The notes: a model not told the origin generated them from the letters alone. DNA of 64,000 bases from Paulinella micropora (GCA_019918135.1 WBZZ01006702.1:74501-138500); one strand, 5' to 3'. Positions 38,063 to 47,954 are shown, numbered from the stretch's first letter. Translations and numbers: made by a program.

Positions 38063-38710
38063 ATGTTAACCCGATCGCAGGCCAACATGGCAGTGCCGAC
38101 TCACCGAGCGACCTCCGCAGAGCGCCAACAGTTAGATTCTGGCAGATCTATCACACAAGCTGCGCGGCCGGCGCAGTCGGCTCTTCGGCAAGGAGTCGGA
38201 AGCGAGGTTTTGCCGCAGCAGCGTAAGCCGGAACAGGAACCCCAAGCCAAGCGCCGCCGCGTGGTTTTGGACGAGATAGAACGCGAAATAAAACTCCTGG
38301 AGGCAAAGAACCGGCTTGCATATGCTCAACGTGCTGTTTACGAAGAGGAGATCGAGACATATCAAAAACGCGCAGAAGCCGAGATCCAACGCCTACAGTC
38401 TGATTGGGAGGCAGAGTCTAGGCAAATAAAAGTCACGTGCCAGATCATAGAAGCCAACCAAAAAGCATTCTTCGACGTGTACCAAATGGCCATCAGCTTG
38501 TACAAGCAGACTTTAGTAAGTGCAAGTGTCCGTCTTGAAATGCAAGATGTCGTGTACTGTGAAGCCGAGACGCGAAACAACGCACGCCGCGCCCTAAATT
38601 TGATACAACAAGAAGGATTTAATGTCAAGTTTAGCAAGGTGATGACCGCCATTTTGGAAGCCAACGCTGCCACAGGAAGAGAATCAGTGGTGGGTCTGTC
38701 TCCTGCCTAA
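38063..38710 (+). CDS. Coiled-coil nuclear-type protein, 215 aa
   Basis: The ATG is at 38063, with a second in-frame ATG at 38087. It has a polar, Gln-rich N-terminus, a basic signal (QAKRRRVV) near residue 73, then a continuous charged coiled coil to about residue 135 (IEREIKLLEAKNRLAYAQRA), and a helical C-terminus. No family recognised. Confidence 0.7.
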   Translation: MLTRSQANMAVPTHRATSAERQQLDSGRSITQAARPAQSALRQGVGSEVLPQQRKPEQEPQAKRRRVVLDEIEREIKLLEAKNRLAYAQRAVYEEEIETYQKRAEAEIQRLQSDWEAESRQIKVTCQIIEANQKAFFDVYQMAISLYKQTLVSASVRLEMQDVVYCEAETRNNARRALNLIQQEGFNVKFSKVMTAILEANAATGRESVVGLSPA

Positions 38711-39037
38711 GACTTTGTAGGGTTTTTATTAAACAATTTTTTTGCACTTTTTTGGTGCGGGAGCAAAAGGGGGCGCCCCCCTCCCTCTGTATACCCAAGC
38801 CGTCGGATAATAGAGTCGGCGACACAAAAAGGGAAAAAGTGGAGGGGGAGGGTGGGGTAGGGAGGGGGGCGCCCCTCTCCCCCCCCCCCCCCCCTCCCCG
38901 AGGCCAGCCATCCGTTCCGTCAAGAAGGGCGCGGCACCCTTCCCTCTTTTGCTATCCACTAACTCGTATTATTTCTTTGTTATCTCTGCCAAATTGCGTG
39001 CTGCTGCGTACCAACGAAGTTACAAGTGCGGATTTGC

Positions 39038-40099
39038 ATGTCTATCACCACCGTGCGCAGTTTGTCGAAGAAACGCGAGCCTGCACCAGCAGAGTCTTCG
39101 GATTCCGAAAGTGACACGGATGAAACTGTTTGCGAACAAGTTCCAATGACAACGCACTCGCATAGCGTGGTAACAGTCGATGCCACCAATGGCGCGATTA
39201 TACACAATCCCCACATTATGGGCATGAGTGAGCAGGAATTCAAAGATTCAATCAAACGCAAGCAAAACGGCTTTTTTTGTGTTACCGACGCTATTGCCGC
39301 CTTTAAGCATTGCTCGGAGAAAGATGCGCGAGTAATTTACCATCGAATTAGACCAAAGATCAACGAGTTACACATCTGTAAGGATTTGTTCAAAAAAATT
39401 TCGTTTCTTCGCAAAGACGGGAAGCGGGGCAATGAAATACTAGATTGCCTGCCATACGAAGAATTGCTGCTGGTGTTCAGTCTACTCTCGGGAAAGCGCG
39501 CGGCCCGGCTTCGACTCGAGCACGCCCGACTCGCCGCTGCAAGGAGGAAGCTTCAGCTTACAGAAAATGTCAGCGGATCTCAGCCGATTGCTAGTATGGT
39601 AGAGCCATCAGCATGTGTGCATGTGCCTACCGAGCAGACCGCAGACCAGGAGCAGCCAGCCAAACGTGTCCGAAGCGTGAGCCCGACTACGGATTGCGAC
39701 AAAGGCCACCCTCTTACAGGCAGGCATATGACGGGTGAAGACTCCGCGCTCGACCACAAGGCATTCGTTCCTCAGGCGCAGCTCATGCATGTACTACCCA
39801 ACGCGGCGGTTGCGGCGGCGCCTGTCTGGGATGGCAGCGACATCTCGGGGTTCAATGGCAAAAAGCATCTGCAGGCTATCCAGAGTGCGATGTATGGGGT
39901 CCATCCTGAACTGGAAATTGAGACACAGCCTGTTTACCTCGGCTTTGTCAAGCCCCTGACCAACAAAAAGCGCTTCATGTCGCGAGCCCTGGTGCGGCGC
40001 TGGGTCCTGGAACACCGCCGCAGTATCTTTTTTAAAGACTACTTCGACGATAACGGTACTAGAGATGCCTGCCCTGTGGGTGCGTACGCTGTACTGTGA
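39038..40099 (+). CDS. KilA-N/BRO/MSV199-like DNA-binding protein, HNH-associated
   Basis: Residues ~65-165 (EFKDSIKRKQNGFFCVTDAI, then A-R-V-I-Y-H-R-I, then L-L-L-V-F-S-L-L-S-G-K-R-A-A-R-L-R) have the layout of viral KilA-N/BRO-N/MSV199 domains: a D-A-I helix, then a G-K-x-A-x-x-x-R helix. The same domain is in 49177-49575. A nuclear signal (AKRVRS) and a second globular region follow. HNH-type sequence lies directly downstream, so this is probably the DNA-binding part of an HNH endonuclease. The ATG at 39038 is preferred over GTG at 39026. Confidence 0.65.
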   Translation: MSITTVRSLSKKREPAPAESSDSESDTDETVCEQVPMTTHSHSVVTVDATNGAIIHNPHIMGMSEQEFKDSIKRKQNGFFCVTDAIAAFKHCSEKDARVIYHRIRPKINELHICKDLFKKISFLRKDGKRGNEILDCLPYEELLLVFSLLSGKRAARLRLEHARLAAARRKLQLTENVSGSQPIASMVEPSACVHVPTEQTADQEQPAKRVRSVSPTTDCDKGHPLTGRHMTGEDSALDHKAFVPQAQLMHVLPNAAVAAAPVWDGSDISGFNGKKHLQAIQSAMYGVHPELEIETQPVYLGFVKPLTNKKRFMSRALVRRWVLEHRRSIFFKDYFDDNGTRDACPVGAYAVL

Positions 40100-40408
40100 T
40101 TTGGCAGCATTCGAAAGCTTCATTTCCACATTGACCACATAATCCCAGAATCCGCCAACGGCCCCGACCATCCAAGAAACTATGCCCTGATGCCTGCAAT
40201 TTACAATTCTGCGTTTTCCTCATGGTGGATGCCCGCTAAATCGCAGTATATTGGTATTCTCTCTATTGCTTGTCCATGCACGCTGGTATCCATACGGTGC
40301 TTTCTCTTTGCAGGGAACGTGGCCGCGCGAACAACCATTCTGTTCGCCAAATATATCCACAAAAAGACTAAGCTTCAAGTAACCTTAGATGACATGGAGA
40401 TGTTTTAG
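40100..40408 (+). CDS. HNH endonuclease-like segment with an intron
   Basis: LHFHIDHIIPESANGPDH, then NYALMP...NSAFSSWW, shows the HNH core (H-x-D-H-I-x-P ... N ... N). The interval 40254-40313 (60 bp) starts GTATTC and ends in a pyrimidine tract TTTCTCTTTGCAG, so it is a likely spliceosomal intron; its removal leaves the frame unchanged. It probably belongs with the DNA-binding gene just upstream. Homing-endonuclease type activity is inferred. Confidence 0.6.
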   Translation, partial: FGSIRKLHFHIDHIIPESANGPDHPRNYALMPAIYNSAFSSWWMPAKSQYIGILSIACPCTLVSIRCFLFAGNVAARTTILFAKYIHKKTKLQVTLDDMEMF

Positions 40409-41246
40409 AACGTCGGATTGAATTGATATCCTGAGAGTGTCAAACCCCGACCGTATCGCAAACTAGAATAAAAGTACAAACGTACCCCCCGCGCGAACAA
40501 AGCGCGCCAACAAAGCTTTTTCTTTTCGAGCAGGCAGGAGGGGGGCAAATTGCCCAAAGGGGGGGGGGGGGGGGCGCCGCCCCCCACCCTCCCTTATCTT
40601 GCAGGCGCCGACACCCAAGCCGCGGGGTAAAGAGCTATCCAATATTTTGGTTAATGCTAGCCTCGCGCCCCAAAGGCGATGACAAGCCCACTCCCCTACT
40701 TTCTAGGCCAAGATTCACTCTAAGTTTCATCCCTCCCTGCCACATTGTCGGAGTTGCAACCTCCTGACGAGGAGCGGGAGAGGGAAGGGGGGAGGGTAGG
40801 GGCGCGCTAAGAATGTACAAGAAAAAATCACTGACAAAATTTTAATCTTGGTACTGAAAACTAGGAGCGGGGCACCGTGCTCCCGCACGACCCTGTGGCG
40901 AATGAAAGGGCGGTGGTTTATGTGCTACAAAGACAAAGGCCTCACTACCCCGATGGCGTCCTGTCCGTGCCATGGCCCGGCCACCGTGCGCAAGGTCAGA
41001 AAACCTCGTCCCTTGTTTGCGCGTGCAAACGCGTTCCAAAACAATTTTCTTTTTCACTTTTCATATTTCCGCAGATATTTCTGCAGATCTTGCAGAGGGA
41101 AGAAGCAGGGGCGCGCTAAGCTTTGCACGACTGTATGATACGATACGACCGGAAAAGGCAGTGCTTCCAGGTTTTTCCGGTAGAACTGCCTTTTTTTAGC
41201 TATATCACTCCCAAGGTTTGATCATATCCCTGCCAAAATCTTAATC
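40409..41246. other. Spacer with repeats
   Basis: G/C hairpin at 40555-40590, a TTAATCTTGGTACTGAAAAC unit (40843), a 140-bp CACCGTGCTCC...GTCCGTGCCATGG module (40865-41005), and an inverted repeat (41142-41208). No gene seen. Confidence 0.6.
41142..41208. repeat. Intergenic inverted repeat (GATACGACC type)
   Basis: GATACGACCGGAAAAGGCAG...CTGCCTTTTTTTAGCTATATCA; member of the same family. Confidence 0.8.
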
Positions 41247-41839
41247 TTGGCACTGATAACTAAGATAGGGAGAGGGTGTCAACATTTTGCAGATCGGATT
41301 CTTCTGCAGCCGCTAGGCACTCCTAGCGCTATGCCAAGTGACAGCCAGAGCAACACCCCCAGTGCCAGCGAGAGCACTACTAGCAGCGCCGGCCAGAGCA
41401 CTACTAGCAGCGCCAGCTCTAGCGCTACGCCCAGCGCCAGCCTCAGCGTCACGCCCTGGGCCGGGTACTCAACTGCATCCAGAACGACCAAGTATGCAGC
41501 CAGGCGCTCGCTGATAACGTGCTCCCGACAGGAAGGTTCCTGACCTTTGAGCAGGCGTCGACCAGCCTTTGCGTAAGTGGAGCAACCAATCTGAGCGCCG
41601 TGGCTACTTGTTACAGTACGCGCTATTTGCCCAAGGGTTCGGCGACGGCGCCTATAAATCCCAGCAACAATGAGGCAAGCGGCCTAAGGCAAGCCGTGCG
41701 CGCCTTGCTTAACAATGATGGAAACTGCAGAGGAATAACGCTCGGCAGCGCTATCAGAGCCAACATGTCGGTTTTTCTGTTCATTGATAGTACGTACGGG
41801 GCTCAGTACTGTTTGCTGATGGATACCCCGCTCCTGTAG
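41247..41839 (+). pseudogene. Decayed tandem copy of the 42319-43230 gene
   Basis: The frame 41519-41839 shares LSAVATCYSTRYLPKG, NSNEA/NSNNEA and ALLNN-x-GNC with 42319-43230. An overlapping upstream frame encodes a Ser/Thr-rich, mucin-like stretch (SASESTTSSAGQSTTSSAS). The gene is interrupted about once or twice and ends early. Confidence 0.6.
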
Positions 41840-42318
41840 TTCAATGAGTAAACCAGGGCATGGGTGAGCTCTCTTCTTTTTCTTTTCTGTTACATAATCA
41901 TTGGAGAAAGGGGTTGGGGGAAAGGGATCAGAGGGGGGAAGAACAAGGGGGAGGGCGCTCCCTCCTTGCCACTCTTTCTTTCTCCTCTGCTTATAAGGTA
42001 AGAAACGAGGGACAGGTTTTATCCCAACTGCGACCATACGGAAGGACGTCAATGGCGTGTGGGGGGGGGGGGGGGTGTGTGGGGGGTATTTGTGCGGGCT
42101 CTGCTTGTGAGCAGCGCGTTTGTTTGCAAGATCGTGACTAATTCTAGTACTGCTGACAGTACTGTTGATCCGATTTCCCAACAGAGGCTGCCTGTACCGT
42201 ACTGGATCGACTGGCGCGGCACATCCACTAGCTGCTTAAGCTTGGATGCATTTATCACCTGTGCCAACGGCGCGTCGACGAACGAAGCCGCTTATGGTGG
42301 AAGACTGTCACTCCTCTT
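41840..42318. other. Region upstream of the cysteine-containing protein gene, with coding-like frame
   Basis: A frame at 42059-42322 reads FVCKIVTNSSTADSTV and CLSLDAFITCANGAST, which looks like the N-terminal part of the following protein or its decayed neighbour. G-runs at 42060-42090 break the pattern. Confidence 0.4.
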
Positions 42319-43230
42319 GTGAGCGATTGCACCGTCATGGGGTACGAGCACAGCTTTGGGCGGCTCGTCAACGGCATTCCGGAAGACCAAGTCTGCACTA
42401 CGGGTTTGGCAACCGGGGAGCTTCCCAGCGGGTATTTCTTATTCGTCCTACAAACGCTCTCGTTGCGTAAAAAAGACTCCTCGCCTGGCCCCACCACGTG
42501 GATCAGCCCCCTAAAAGCTGTTTTTCCTGCGCAGTGCGCCGCGGGCTGGGTCGCCAACTCTACCACCGGCATGTGTGCAGGGCCCTTGCCTCCCACAACT
42601 AGTCCCTCTCCGTCTCCCGTGCGCAGCCCCCCCGCGGGTACTCTTGATTGTGTCTCCGGACGCACCACCTTGGCTGCGATAGCCGAATGCTACCAGAGCC
42701 GCCTCACGCCCAAAGCTTCGTTCTCGAGTGCCCGGTACCCCAACAGCAACGAAGCGGCCGATCTGCAAGCGGCTATGCGGGCTTTGCTAAACAACAATGG
42801 AAACTGCAAGGGGGTGCAGCTCGGCAGTTCGATTGCTGCGCACATGGCAGTGTACCTGTTTGTCGACAGTAAGTACGGGACACAGTACTGTGTGTTGATG
42901 GATGTCAGCGATGCCGATGGCAACAACAAGTACGACAGGGGCTTCGGTTTGGTCGTAGTGGCAGACCGGAGAGTAGACATCCATCGCTACCTGGTGCACA
43001 TGGCTTCGCACCCACAAAGCGAGACAGATACCGAGCGGCAGGCTTTGTTGATGCTGGCCGAAACTGGGGGTCACGTAGCAGTGGTGTCGGGTGTACGCAA
43101 AGACGTTGCCACAGACGTCAGCACTTGCCAAACCGAATATAATAGTATGGACAGTGCATTCAATGTCAAGACCGCCATGTACATCCTGCTTTTGGAAACT
43201 TGGAAGTGGTACAAGGAGCAGACTCTTTAG
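42319..43230 (+). CDS. Cys-containing, probably secreted or surface unknown protein, 303 aa
   Basis: Regularly placed Cys residues (CTVMGY, QVCTTG, AQCAAGW, GMCAGP, DCVSGR, ECYQSR, NCKGV, QYCVLM, STCQTE) and a Pro/Ser linker (SPSPSPVRSPP) suggest disulphide-bonded domains. No signal peptide is visible from the GTG start at 42319; the true start may lie upstream. The second half is the domain duplicated at 41519-41839. No family recognised. Confidence 0.6.
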   Translation: MSDCTVMGYEHSFGRLVNGIPEDQVCTTGLATGELPSGYFLFVLQTLSLRKKDSSPGPTTWISPLKAVFPAQCAAGWVANSTTGMCAGPLPPTTSPSPSPVRSPPAGTLDCVSGRTTLAAIAECYQSRLTPKASFSSARYPNSNEAADLQAAMRALLNNNGNCKGVQLGSSIAAHMAVYLFVDSKYGTQYCVLMDVSDADGNNKYDRGFGLVVVADRRVDIHRYLVHMASHPQSETDTERQALLMLAETGGHVAVVSGVRKDVATDVSTCQTEYNSMDSAFNVKTAMYILLLETWKWYKEQTL

Positions 43231-43462
43231 GCGGCGCGGATTGTGACCAAAGGACGTTCCCAAGGGGGGGGGGGGGCACACCCCCCCCCCCCCCCCCCCG
43301 CCATGCCGACCCGCCGGGGTGGTGGGGGGGGGGGGGCACTCCCCCCTCCCTTGTCCAACCTGACCTTTGTGACATCTTCCTGGATGTATCAGTTTTTTGT
43401 CCAACCTGACCTTTGTTTGTTCCGATGTTTGAACACTAGCTAGCCCCAGCTTTGGCGTTCCC
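43231..43462. repeat. G/C homopolymer hairpins
   Basis: Two long G-run/C-run blocks at 43265-43300 and 43320-43347, then a TTTGTCCAACCTGACCTTTG direct repeat (43350 and 43397). Confidence 0.7.
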
Positions 43463-43783
43463 ATGAAGAAAAAGCAAAAGCTAGGGCACACGGGCCCGTT
43501 GGCGCATTCGACTGCACTGCCAGAGGAACTGCTGCGACATCTGTCCTCGTGGTCTCCGCCGTCCGTGGCCGTGCTGGGCACGACCTGTCGCAGCCTGAGC
43601 AAATGTCTTTCCCGTTGGCGACCGAAGCTCAGGAAGAACACCTTGCCAGTGTGCGCGGGCCGGTGGCCGACGCAATCGAAGAGGTCGCCCTCAAGAGGGG
43701 TTACACCAAATTCGGCCTCCACGGCGCTACCCCGAAACAGTATTACGAAAATGAGGTTGATTATGATCTGGGTGGCTGCCTGA
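43463..43783 (+). CDS. F-box-like N-terminus
   Basis: The ATG at 43463 is followed by a basic stretch and ALPEELLRHLSSWSPPSV, then TTCRSLSKCL, an F-box pattern. Only the first ~50 codons look authentic; the remaining coding signal passes to the overlapping 43549-44193 frame. It is therefore probably the head of that gene. Confidence 0.5.
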   Translation: MKKKQKLGHTGPLAHSTALPEELLRHLSSWSPPSVAVLGTTCRSLSKCLSRWRPKLRKNTLPVCAGRWPTQSKRSPSRGVTPNSASTALPRNSITKMRLIMIWVAA

Positions 43784-44193
43784 ACCTCCACGCCGGCAAA
43801 CGCTTCGGCTATGCTGAGCACATTGCGACGTCTTTAGAATTTTACTGGCACCACAGCCTCTCAACTGGAAAAACCAAGATCCGACTCAGCTTGCGAAGCG
43901 ACGACGTCAACGGTGAATGCGAGAAATGTGGCAGCGTGAATATTTCTGCGTGGCTACGCCTGAAAGGCGAGCTATTCTACGTGCAGAGCCGCGCCGAAAT
44001 CGAGGCCATACTGAAGCGTATGATCTCGAAGCAAATGCTCAACTTGTTAGGAGATGCCTACATGAAGCATGACACTTACGACAATGGATCTATTTCCTGG
44101 ATGGACCTGCTCGAGAAAGGTGTGCAGGGGGCTGTTAAACCTCACTGGGTCTATCGGAATGGTGCGAGATTCTGTGAGGACTGCCAAGTGTAA
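43549..44193 (+). CDS. Hypothetical protein, ~210 aa, F-box-associated
   Basis: Globular protein with two possible zinc pairs (CEKCG near residue 125 and CEDC at the end) and a mixed alpha/beta pattern. The GTG start at 43549 is formal; residues from about 20 on look authentic. It shares strand and overlap with the F-box-like frame. No family recognised for the body. Confidence 0.6.
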   Translation: MVSAVRGRAGHDLSQPEQMSFPLATEAQEEHLASVRGPVADAIEEVALKRGYTKFGLHGATPKQYYENEVDYDLGGCLNLHAGKRFGYAEHIATSLEFYWHHSLSTGKTKIRLSLRSDDVNGECEKCGSVNISAWLRLKGELFYVQSRAEIEAILKRMISKQMLNLLGDAYMKHDTYDNGSISWMDLLEKGVQGAVKPHWVYRNGARFCEDCQV

Positions 44194-44339
44194 GACCATC
44201 GGGTCCAGGCTCCATTTCCCCCCCGGCCTGCACCCCCTCCCTTCATTTTCCCTTCCTTTCCCAAACCCTTGTGCGCACACGTTGGATTTTATGGGCTGTG
44301 AAGATATTTTAAAAAGAGAACAAGGCGCAACAGCTTAGC

Positions 44340-44624
44340 ATGGCCGCCAAAACCTGTTCACGGGGCACGCTGTGTGTGCAAGGGGCCACGCCCGATATCA
44401 AGAGTTTAGTGCCCGACAGCTGCGCCATCGTCAATGTCGCCGGTCGAGTCTTGACCAGCGCGCGTCACCCTTACAAGTCGACCCTGCAGGGTATTCGGGG
44501 GCCTGTTCCTCTTCCTCGTTATCCTCGTCCTCTGCAGGCCCCTCATGCCGGGCTCCCCCCCCCCCCTTCTCACTCCCTGTACAAATTCTCAGACGGGGGA
44601 GGGGGGAGAGAGAGAGAGAAGTAA
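44340..44624 (+). CDS. Small hypothetical protein, 94 aa
   Basis: The ATG at 44340 opens a Cys-containing start (AAKTCSRGTLCVQGATPD, then IVNVAGRVLTSARHPY). The second half is Pro-rich and coded by C-runs, so the gene may be truncated. Low support. Confidence 0.35.
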   Translation: MAAKTCSRGTLCVQGATPDIKSLVPDSCAIVNVAGRVLTSARHPYKSTLQGIRGPVPLPRYPRPLQAPHAGLPPPPSHSLYKFSDGGGGREREK

Positions 44625-44774
44625 GACAGGGTCGTGCCTCTGACCCTTCCCCTTCGCCCTCTCCTACCCCTTCTCTTTTCTCTCCTTTAGTTTTTTTCCC
44701 TAACCTCAAGCCTCTCCCCCTTCCCCCCGAAACCTCAATAAATGTCTTCTTGTATATAAAAGCAATAAGCAATA

Positions 44775-45992
44775 ATGCAACAACCACCTCACCAAGAATT
44801 TTTGTCTACCGTTAGGTACAATAGATTTTTCACTGTCCGTGAAGAAGGCTGTATCTACACAGAAACAGAAAAAGGAGCTAGCATCTTAAGGTGTGCTCTA
44901 TCGCCAACAACAAAAACGAAAGAAGAATGTGATATTTCCAAAGAGTGGAGCTCTTACATTCAGCAGCAGAAAATCGGCATTTGCGAAGAGAATAAGTATG
45001 AGCAAATGACACAGGAAAATTTCTTGGCATTCTACAAACAGCTCAACACATTTTCTGCGCCGCCTTCGGACTTCACTCAACTTTTCAAAATCCTCGCGAG
45101 AAAAGTATACGAACCGGATTATCGGATTACTATTTTCTTTTTAAAAACGTCAAAAAAACAGAGCCTGTTCGACTTTCTAAAAGAAAGCAACGAGCGCGAC
45201 TACTCTAATGCCTGGACAGCAGCCTACGAGACTCTGAAAAAATATGCTGCGTGTGTGCAAAATGCTGCTAATACCGGTGGTCAAACACCCTTTTTGCTTC
45301 TGGGGCTACGTGCATCGCGGTTGTTCATTCAAGAAGAAAATGATCAGTTATTGCGGGTTTGGGTTGGGGATGTGGATGGCTACCACAATCCCAAATTCAG
45401 CGCGTCTGTGCCTGTGAGTAACAATAGCTTATTGTCACAGAGTAGCGCACAGGATCTATCCCTGGCCTTTTTCATAGAACTCTTGGCTAATAGCTGCAGG
45501 TTACTCAAGGGGGCGGCGGACCCCTGTCCCTGGGAGGCTGGGCTCGATGTCTTGAGCACGCTGTTGCGAGATACGGGGCAGGAGCAGGAGCGTGAAATTG
45601 CTCGGAAGCTAGCCAAGCCCCTGTCTACTCTGGTAGGGCTAGGCAAACTCATAAAGCAGGGGCAAGAGAACCGATATGTGGCTGAACTCGAGAAGTACGC
45701 GCATCGAAAAGCGCCTCTTTATGGTTATCATCGCCTGCGGCCCCCAGATGAGCATATGGGGCTGCCCCTTGAAGCTGAGCGCTACGCTTGGTTGTTGTCC
45801 CACGTGTGCTATTTCCACCGATGCGGGCACGCGCGCTCAAAGCCAGATCCTTACAGATGGCTGCTCTTGCTTACCAAGTATTACTACGAAACAGAAAACG
45901 GCACTGACAAATTGCTCGCGGAAACCCATCACCAGTGGATAAACAACATGGTGAACGTAATACAGAGAAAAACTTGTAGAGTATCGCAATAG
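44775..45992 (+). CDS. Unknown protein, 405 aa, tandem paralogue 1
   Basis: The ATG at 44775 follows an AATAAA-rich AT stretch. AT-rich codon use and a helical, Lys/Glu-rich first half stand out. The block TPFLLLGLRASRLF, VWVGDVDG, then LAFFIELLANSCRLL aligns with WPLFFSWAPSNVWVY, then LAAALYLENLACVMN in the next gene, so the two are tandem paralogues. A beta-rich middle followed by a helical bundle is all that can be said of the fold. Confidence 0.75.
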   Translation: MQQPPHQEFLSTVRYNRFFTVREEGCIYTETEKGASILRCALSPTTKTKEECDISKEWSSYIQQQKIGICEENKYEQMTQENFLAFYKQLNTFSAPPSDFTQLFKILARKVYEPDYRITIFFLKTSKKQSLFDFLKESNERDYSNAWTAAYETLKKYAACVQNAANTGGQTPFLLLGLRASRLFIQEENDQLLRVWVGDVDGYHNPKFSASVPVSNNSLLSQSSAQDLSLAFFIELLANSCRLLKGAADPCPWEAGLDVLSTLLRDTGQEQEREIARKLAKPLSTLVGLGKLIKQGQENRYVAELEKYAHRKAPLYGYHRLRPPDEHMGLPLEAERYAWLLSHVCYFHRCGHARSKPDPYRWLLLLTKYYYETENGTDKLLAETHHQWINNMVNVIQRKTCRVSQ

Positions 45993-46134
45993 AGCTAATT
46001 TTGATCCAGGGTACAAATTCACGTGCAAACTCCAAGAAGGCCTGTTTTTTTCTCGGTACGATAGCAGCAACAGTTGTAACCCTTATACCGATCTGTCGCT
46101 GTTTTCTTTTCTCTTCCTTGACACTACCGCGAAA

Positions 46135-46995
46135 GTGCAAAGCCCTATTGCCAGTCAAGCCGCTCAGCTGTACAAAATGAAGATAGGAGCCTGCGATAAT
46201 GCAGTCTACACAGAAGTACAGCTAGCTGACGTCAACGAGCTTCTAAGCCAATCACAACAACTTAATAACCACAAGACAGACATGGACAATGCCTTGTCAG
46301 AGTTTGAAGGGATGCTGAGAAAAGTACAATGTAGCATTATACAGAACAAAAGGTGCGTCCTTTTTAGCTGCACACAACCCGATGCCAGCGGTTCTTTGGA
46401 TGATTGGTCCAAATCACGGGTCAAATCTTTTTGGAAACCTATATACAGGGCAGATTTTGAGCTTGTTTGGCAAGATTTGTATAAAGTGCTCCAAGCTTAT
46501 GCAAAAGGCATTTGTCACCAGCTCGAAAAGAATACAGAACTCTGGCCCTTGTTCTTTAGCTGGGCCCCGTCCAATGTGTGGGTCTACAGTATTGGCACAG
46601 GGGAGCTCGCCGCGTGGAGAGTGCGCCTCAATGATGCAAAGCTCTTCGCAAACCCCGAGTCAATGCAATTCCAGGCTGGTGAGGCGTTGACAAAAAGCTT
46701 CTTCACAAAGCCGTCATTATTGGACAAAAGTCATGCACTAGCAGCGGCGCTTTATCTGGAAAACTTAGCCTGTGTCATGAACACTTGGGATTGCCATAAT
46801 GAGGAACCATGTGCTAGCAAAACAGCTCTTCTCGTGTTAGGAATGGATAATATCAAAGAAGCTTTCGCTGCAAGAGATGAGTTGCACAAATACATGGAGA
46901 CTATCGCTGCATACAAGCAGTGGCGCGAATACAATCCGGTCGTGCTTAGCAAGGGAGATAGTTTTTGCAAGCACGTCAAAAGCCTACTCCCGTGA
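46135..46995 (+). CDS. Unknown protein, ~286 aa, tandem paralogue 2
   Basis: The formal start is GTG at 46135, with the first ATG at 46177. Similarity to paralogue 1 begins upstream of the formal start, so the N-terminus is uncertain or the two once formed a longer protein. It is helical and Cys-containing. An AATAAA signal lies at about 47036. Confidence 0.65.
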   Translation: MQSPIASQAAQLYKMKIGACDNAVYTEVQLADVNELLSQSQQLNNHKTDMDNALSEFEGMLRKVQCSIIQNKRCVLFSCTQPDASGSLDDWSKSRVKSFWKPIYRADFELVWQDLYKVLQAYAKGICHQLEKNTELWPLFFSWAPSNVWVYSIGTGELAAWRVRLNDAKLFANPESMQFQAGEALTKSFFTKPSLLDKSHALAAALYLENLACVMNTWDCHNEEPCASKTALLVLGMDNIKEAFAARDELHKYMETIAAYKQWREYNPVVLSKGDSFCKHVKSLLP

Positions 46996-47693
46996 GATCG
47001 ACGCTCGCTTGTGCAATACACGCGTCCTATTGTTTAATAAAAACAATTGCAATGAACGGCCTGTGCTGGAGGCTGGGGGTTGGCTTCGGCCTGTGCCAAG
47101 CCAGCAGCCCAGGCTTGAGCTTCAGCTTCCTCTTCGTGCATCCAAAAAAGCTTTCTGCCCAGCATGACTATGGCGCTCGCGCTCTCAACCAGGGGCGACG
47201 GAAGAGACAGGGGAGAGGGAAGACACACTCGGCTAGGATTTTGACGAACTAGATTCGCTGCTCTTTTTTTTTTTACTGCACGAAATTTGTCGCCAAATTT
47301 TTCGGGTGAGAATATGATATGGCTGAAAACTCGGTTTTGCCGAAAGACCCTTGGACATTGCCTTTTTCGGCTGTATCAAACGAGCACTCTTAAGAGAGAG
47401 AGGTTGAGCGAATAACAAAAGATTTTTTTTCTGTCCCCCCCCCTACCCACTCTCTCTTCCGAGGTGTGGGACGAGGGCAGAGAGAGGGGCGACGAAAGAG
47501 ATAGGGGCGATAGAAGAGATAGGGAGGGGGGAGAGGGGACAGAAAAACTTTGTCGGGTTTTAATTGAAAAAAAACTTCCGCATAGCACTTTCTTAGCGCG
47601 CCCCTGCCCTCTCTCCTTTTTTTTTTAAGTCTCGGTGTCCGTACTCTTGCTTGCCCGTTCGGTCTGGAAGGCTTGTACCAAAAGGAGCTTGTT
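46996..47693. other. Spacer with palindrome and inverted repeat
   Basis: It holds a AAATTTGTCGCCAAATTT palindrome (47283), an inverted repeat (47315-47378) and a (GAAAGAGATAGGGGCGAT) purine repeat at 47480-47530. Short ORFs near 47034-47252 on both strands are unsupported. Confidence 0.55.
47315..47378. repeat. Intergenic inverted repeat (TGATATGGC type)
   Basis: TGATATGGCTGAAAAC...GCCTTTTTCGGCTGTATCA; a diverged member of the family. Confidence 0.7.
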
Positions 47694-47954
47694 ATGTGCC
47701 TAGACCTGCCACAGGACTTTGCCAGCGTGATGGATCAGGCTACGATGCAGAGCATGATTGTGAACGAGAAGCAGAGCGCAGATTTCTGGCATGAGGGGTC
47801 CCGAGAACACGGGGTGATCCCAGACAAAGGACGCCTGACGGAATGGTCAACATTTGTTTCGGTGTATGCGAATTACTTGAAAGAGCTGAAACAGTCCTAT
47901 AACAAGGCTTTGGATGATGTCCCCCCTCGCGGCCTTGCACGGTACTGGCTATAA
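47694..47954 (+). CDS. Hypothetical protein, 86 aa, first part of a damaged gene
   Basis: The ATG at 47694 opens CLDLPQDFASVMDQATMQSM and a helical body. Coding-like sequence continues in two other plus frames (about 47950-48150, GLCGYVNCKDEHHKG; and 48140-48322), so the gene is interrupted about twice. Confidence 0.5.
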   Translation: MCLDLPQDFASVMDQATMQSMIVNEKQSADFWHEGSREHGVIPDKGRLTEWSTFVSVYANYLKELKQSYNKALDDVPPRGLARYWL

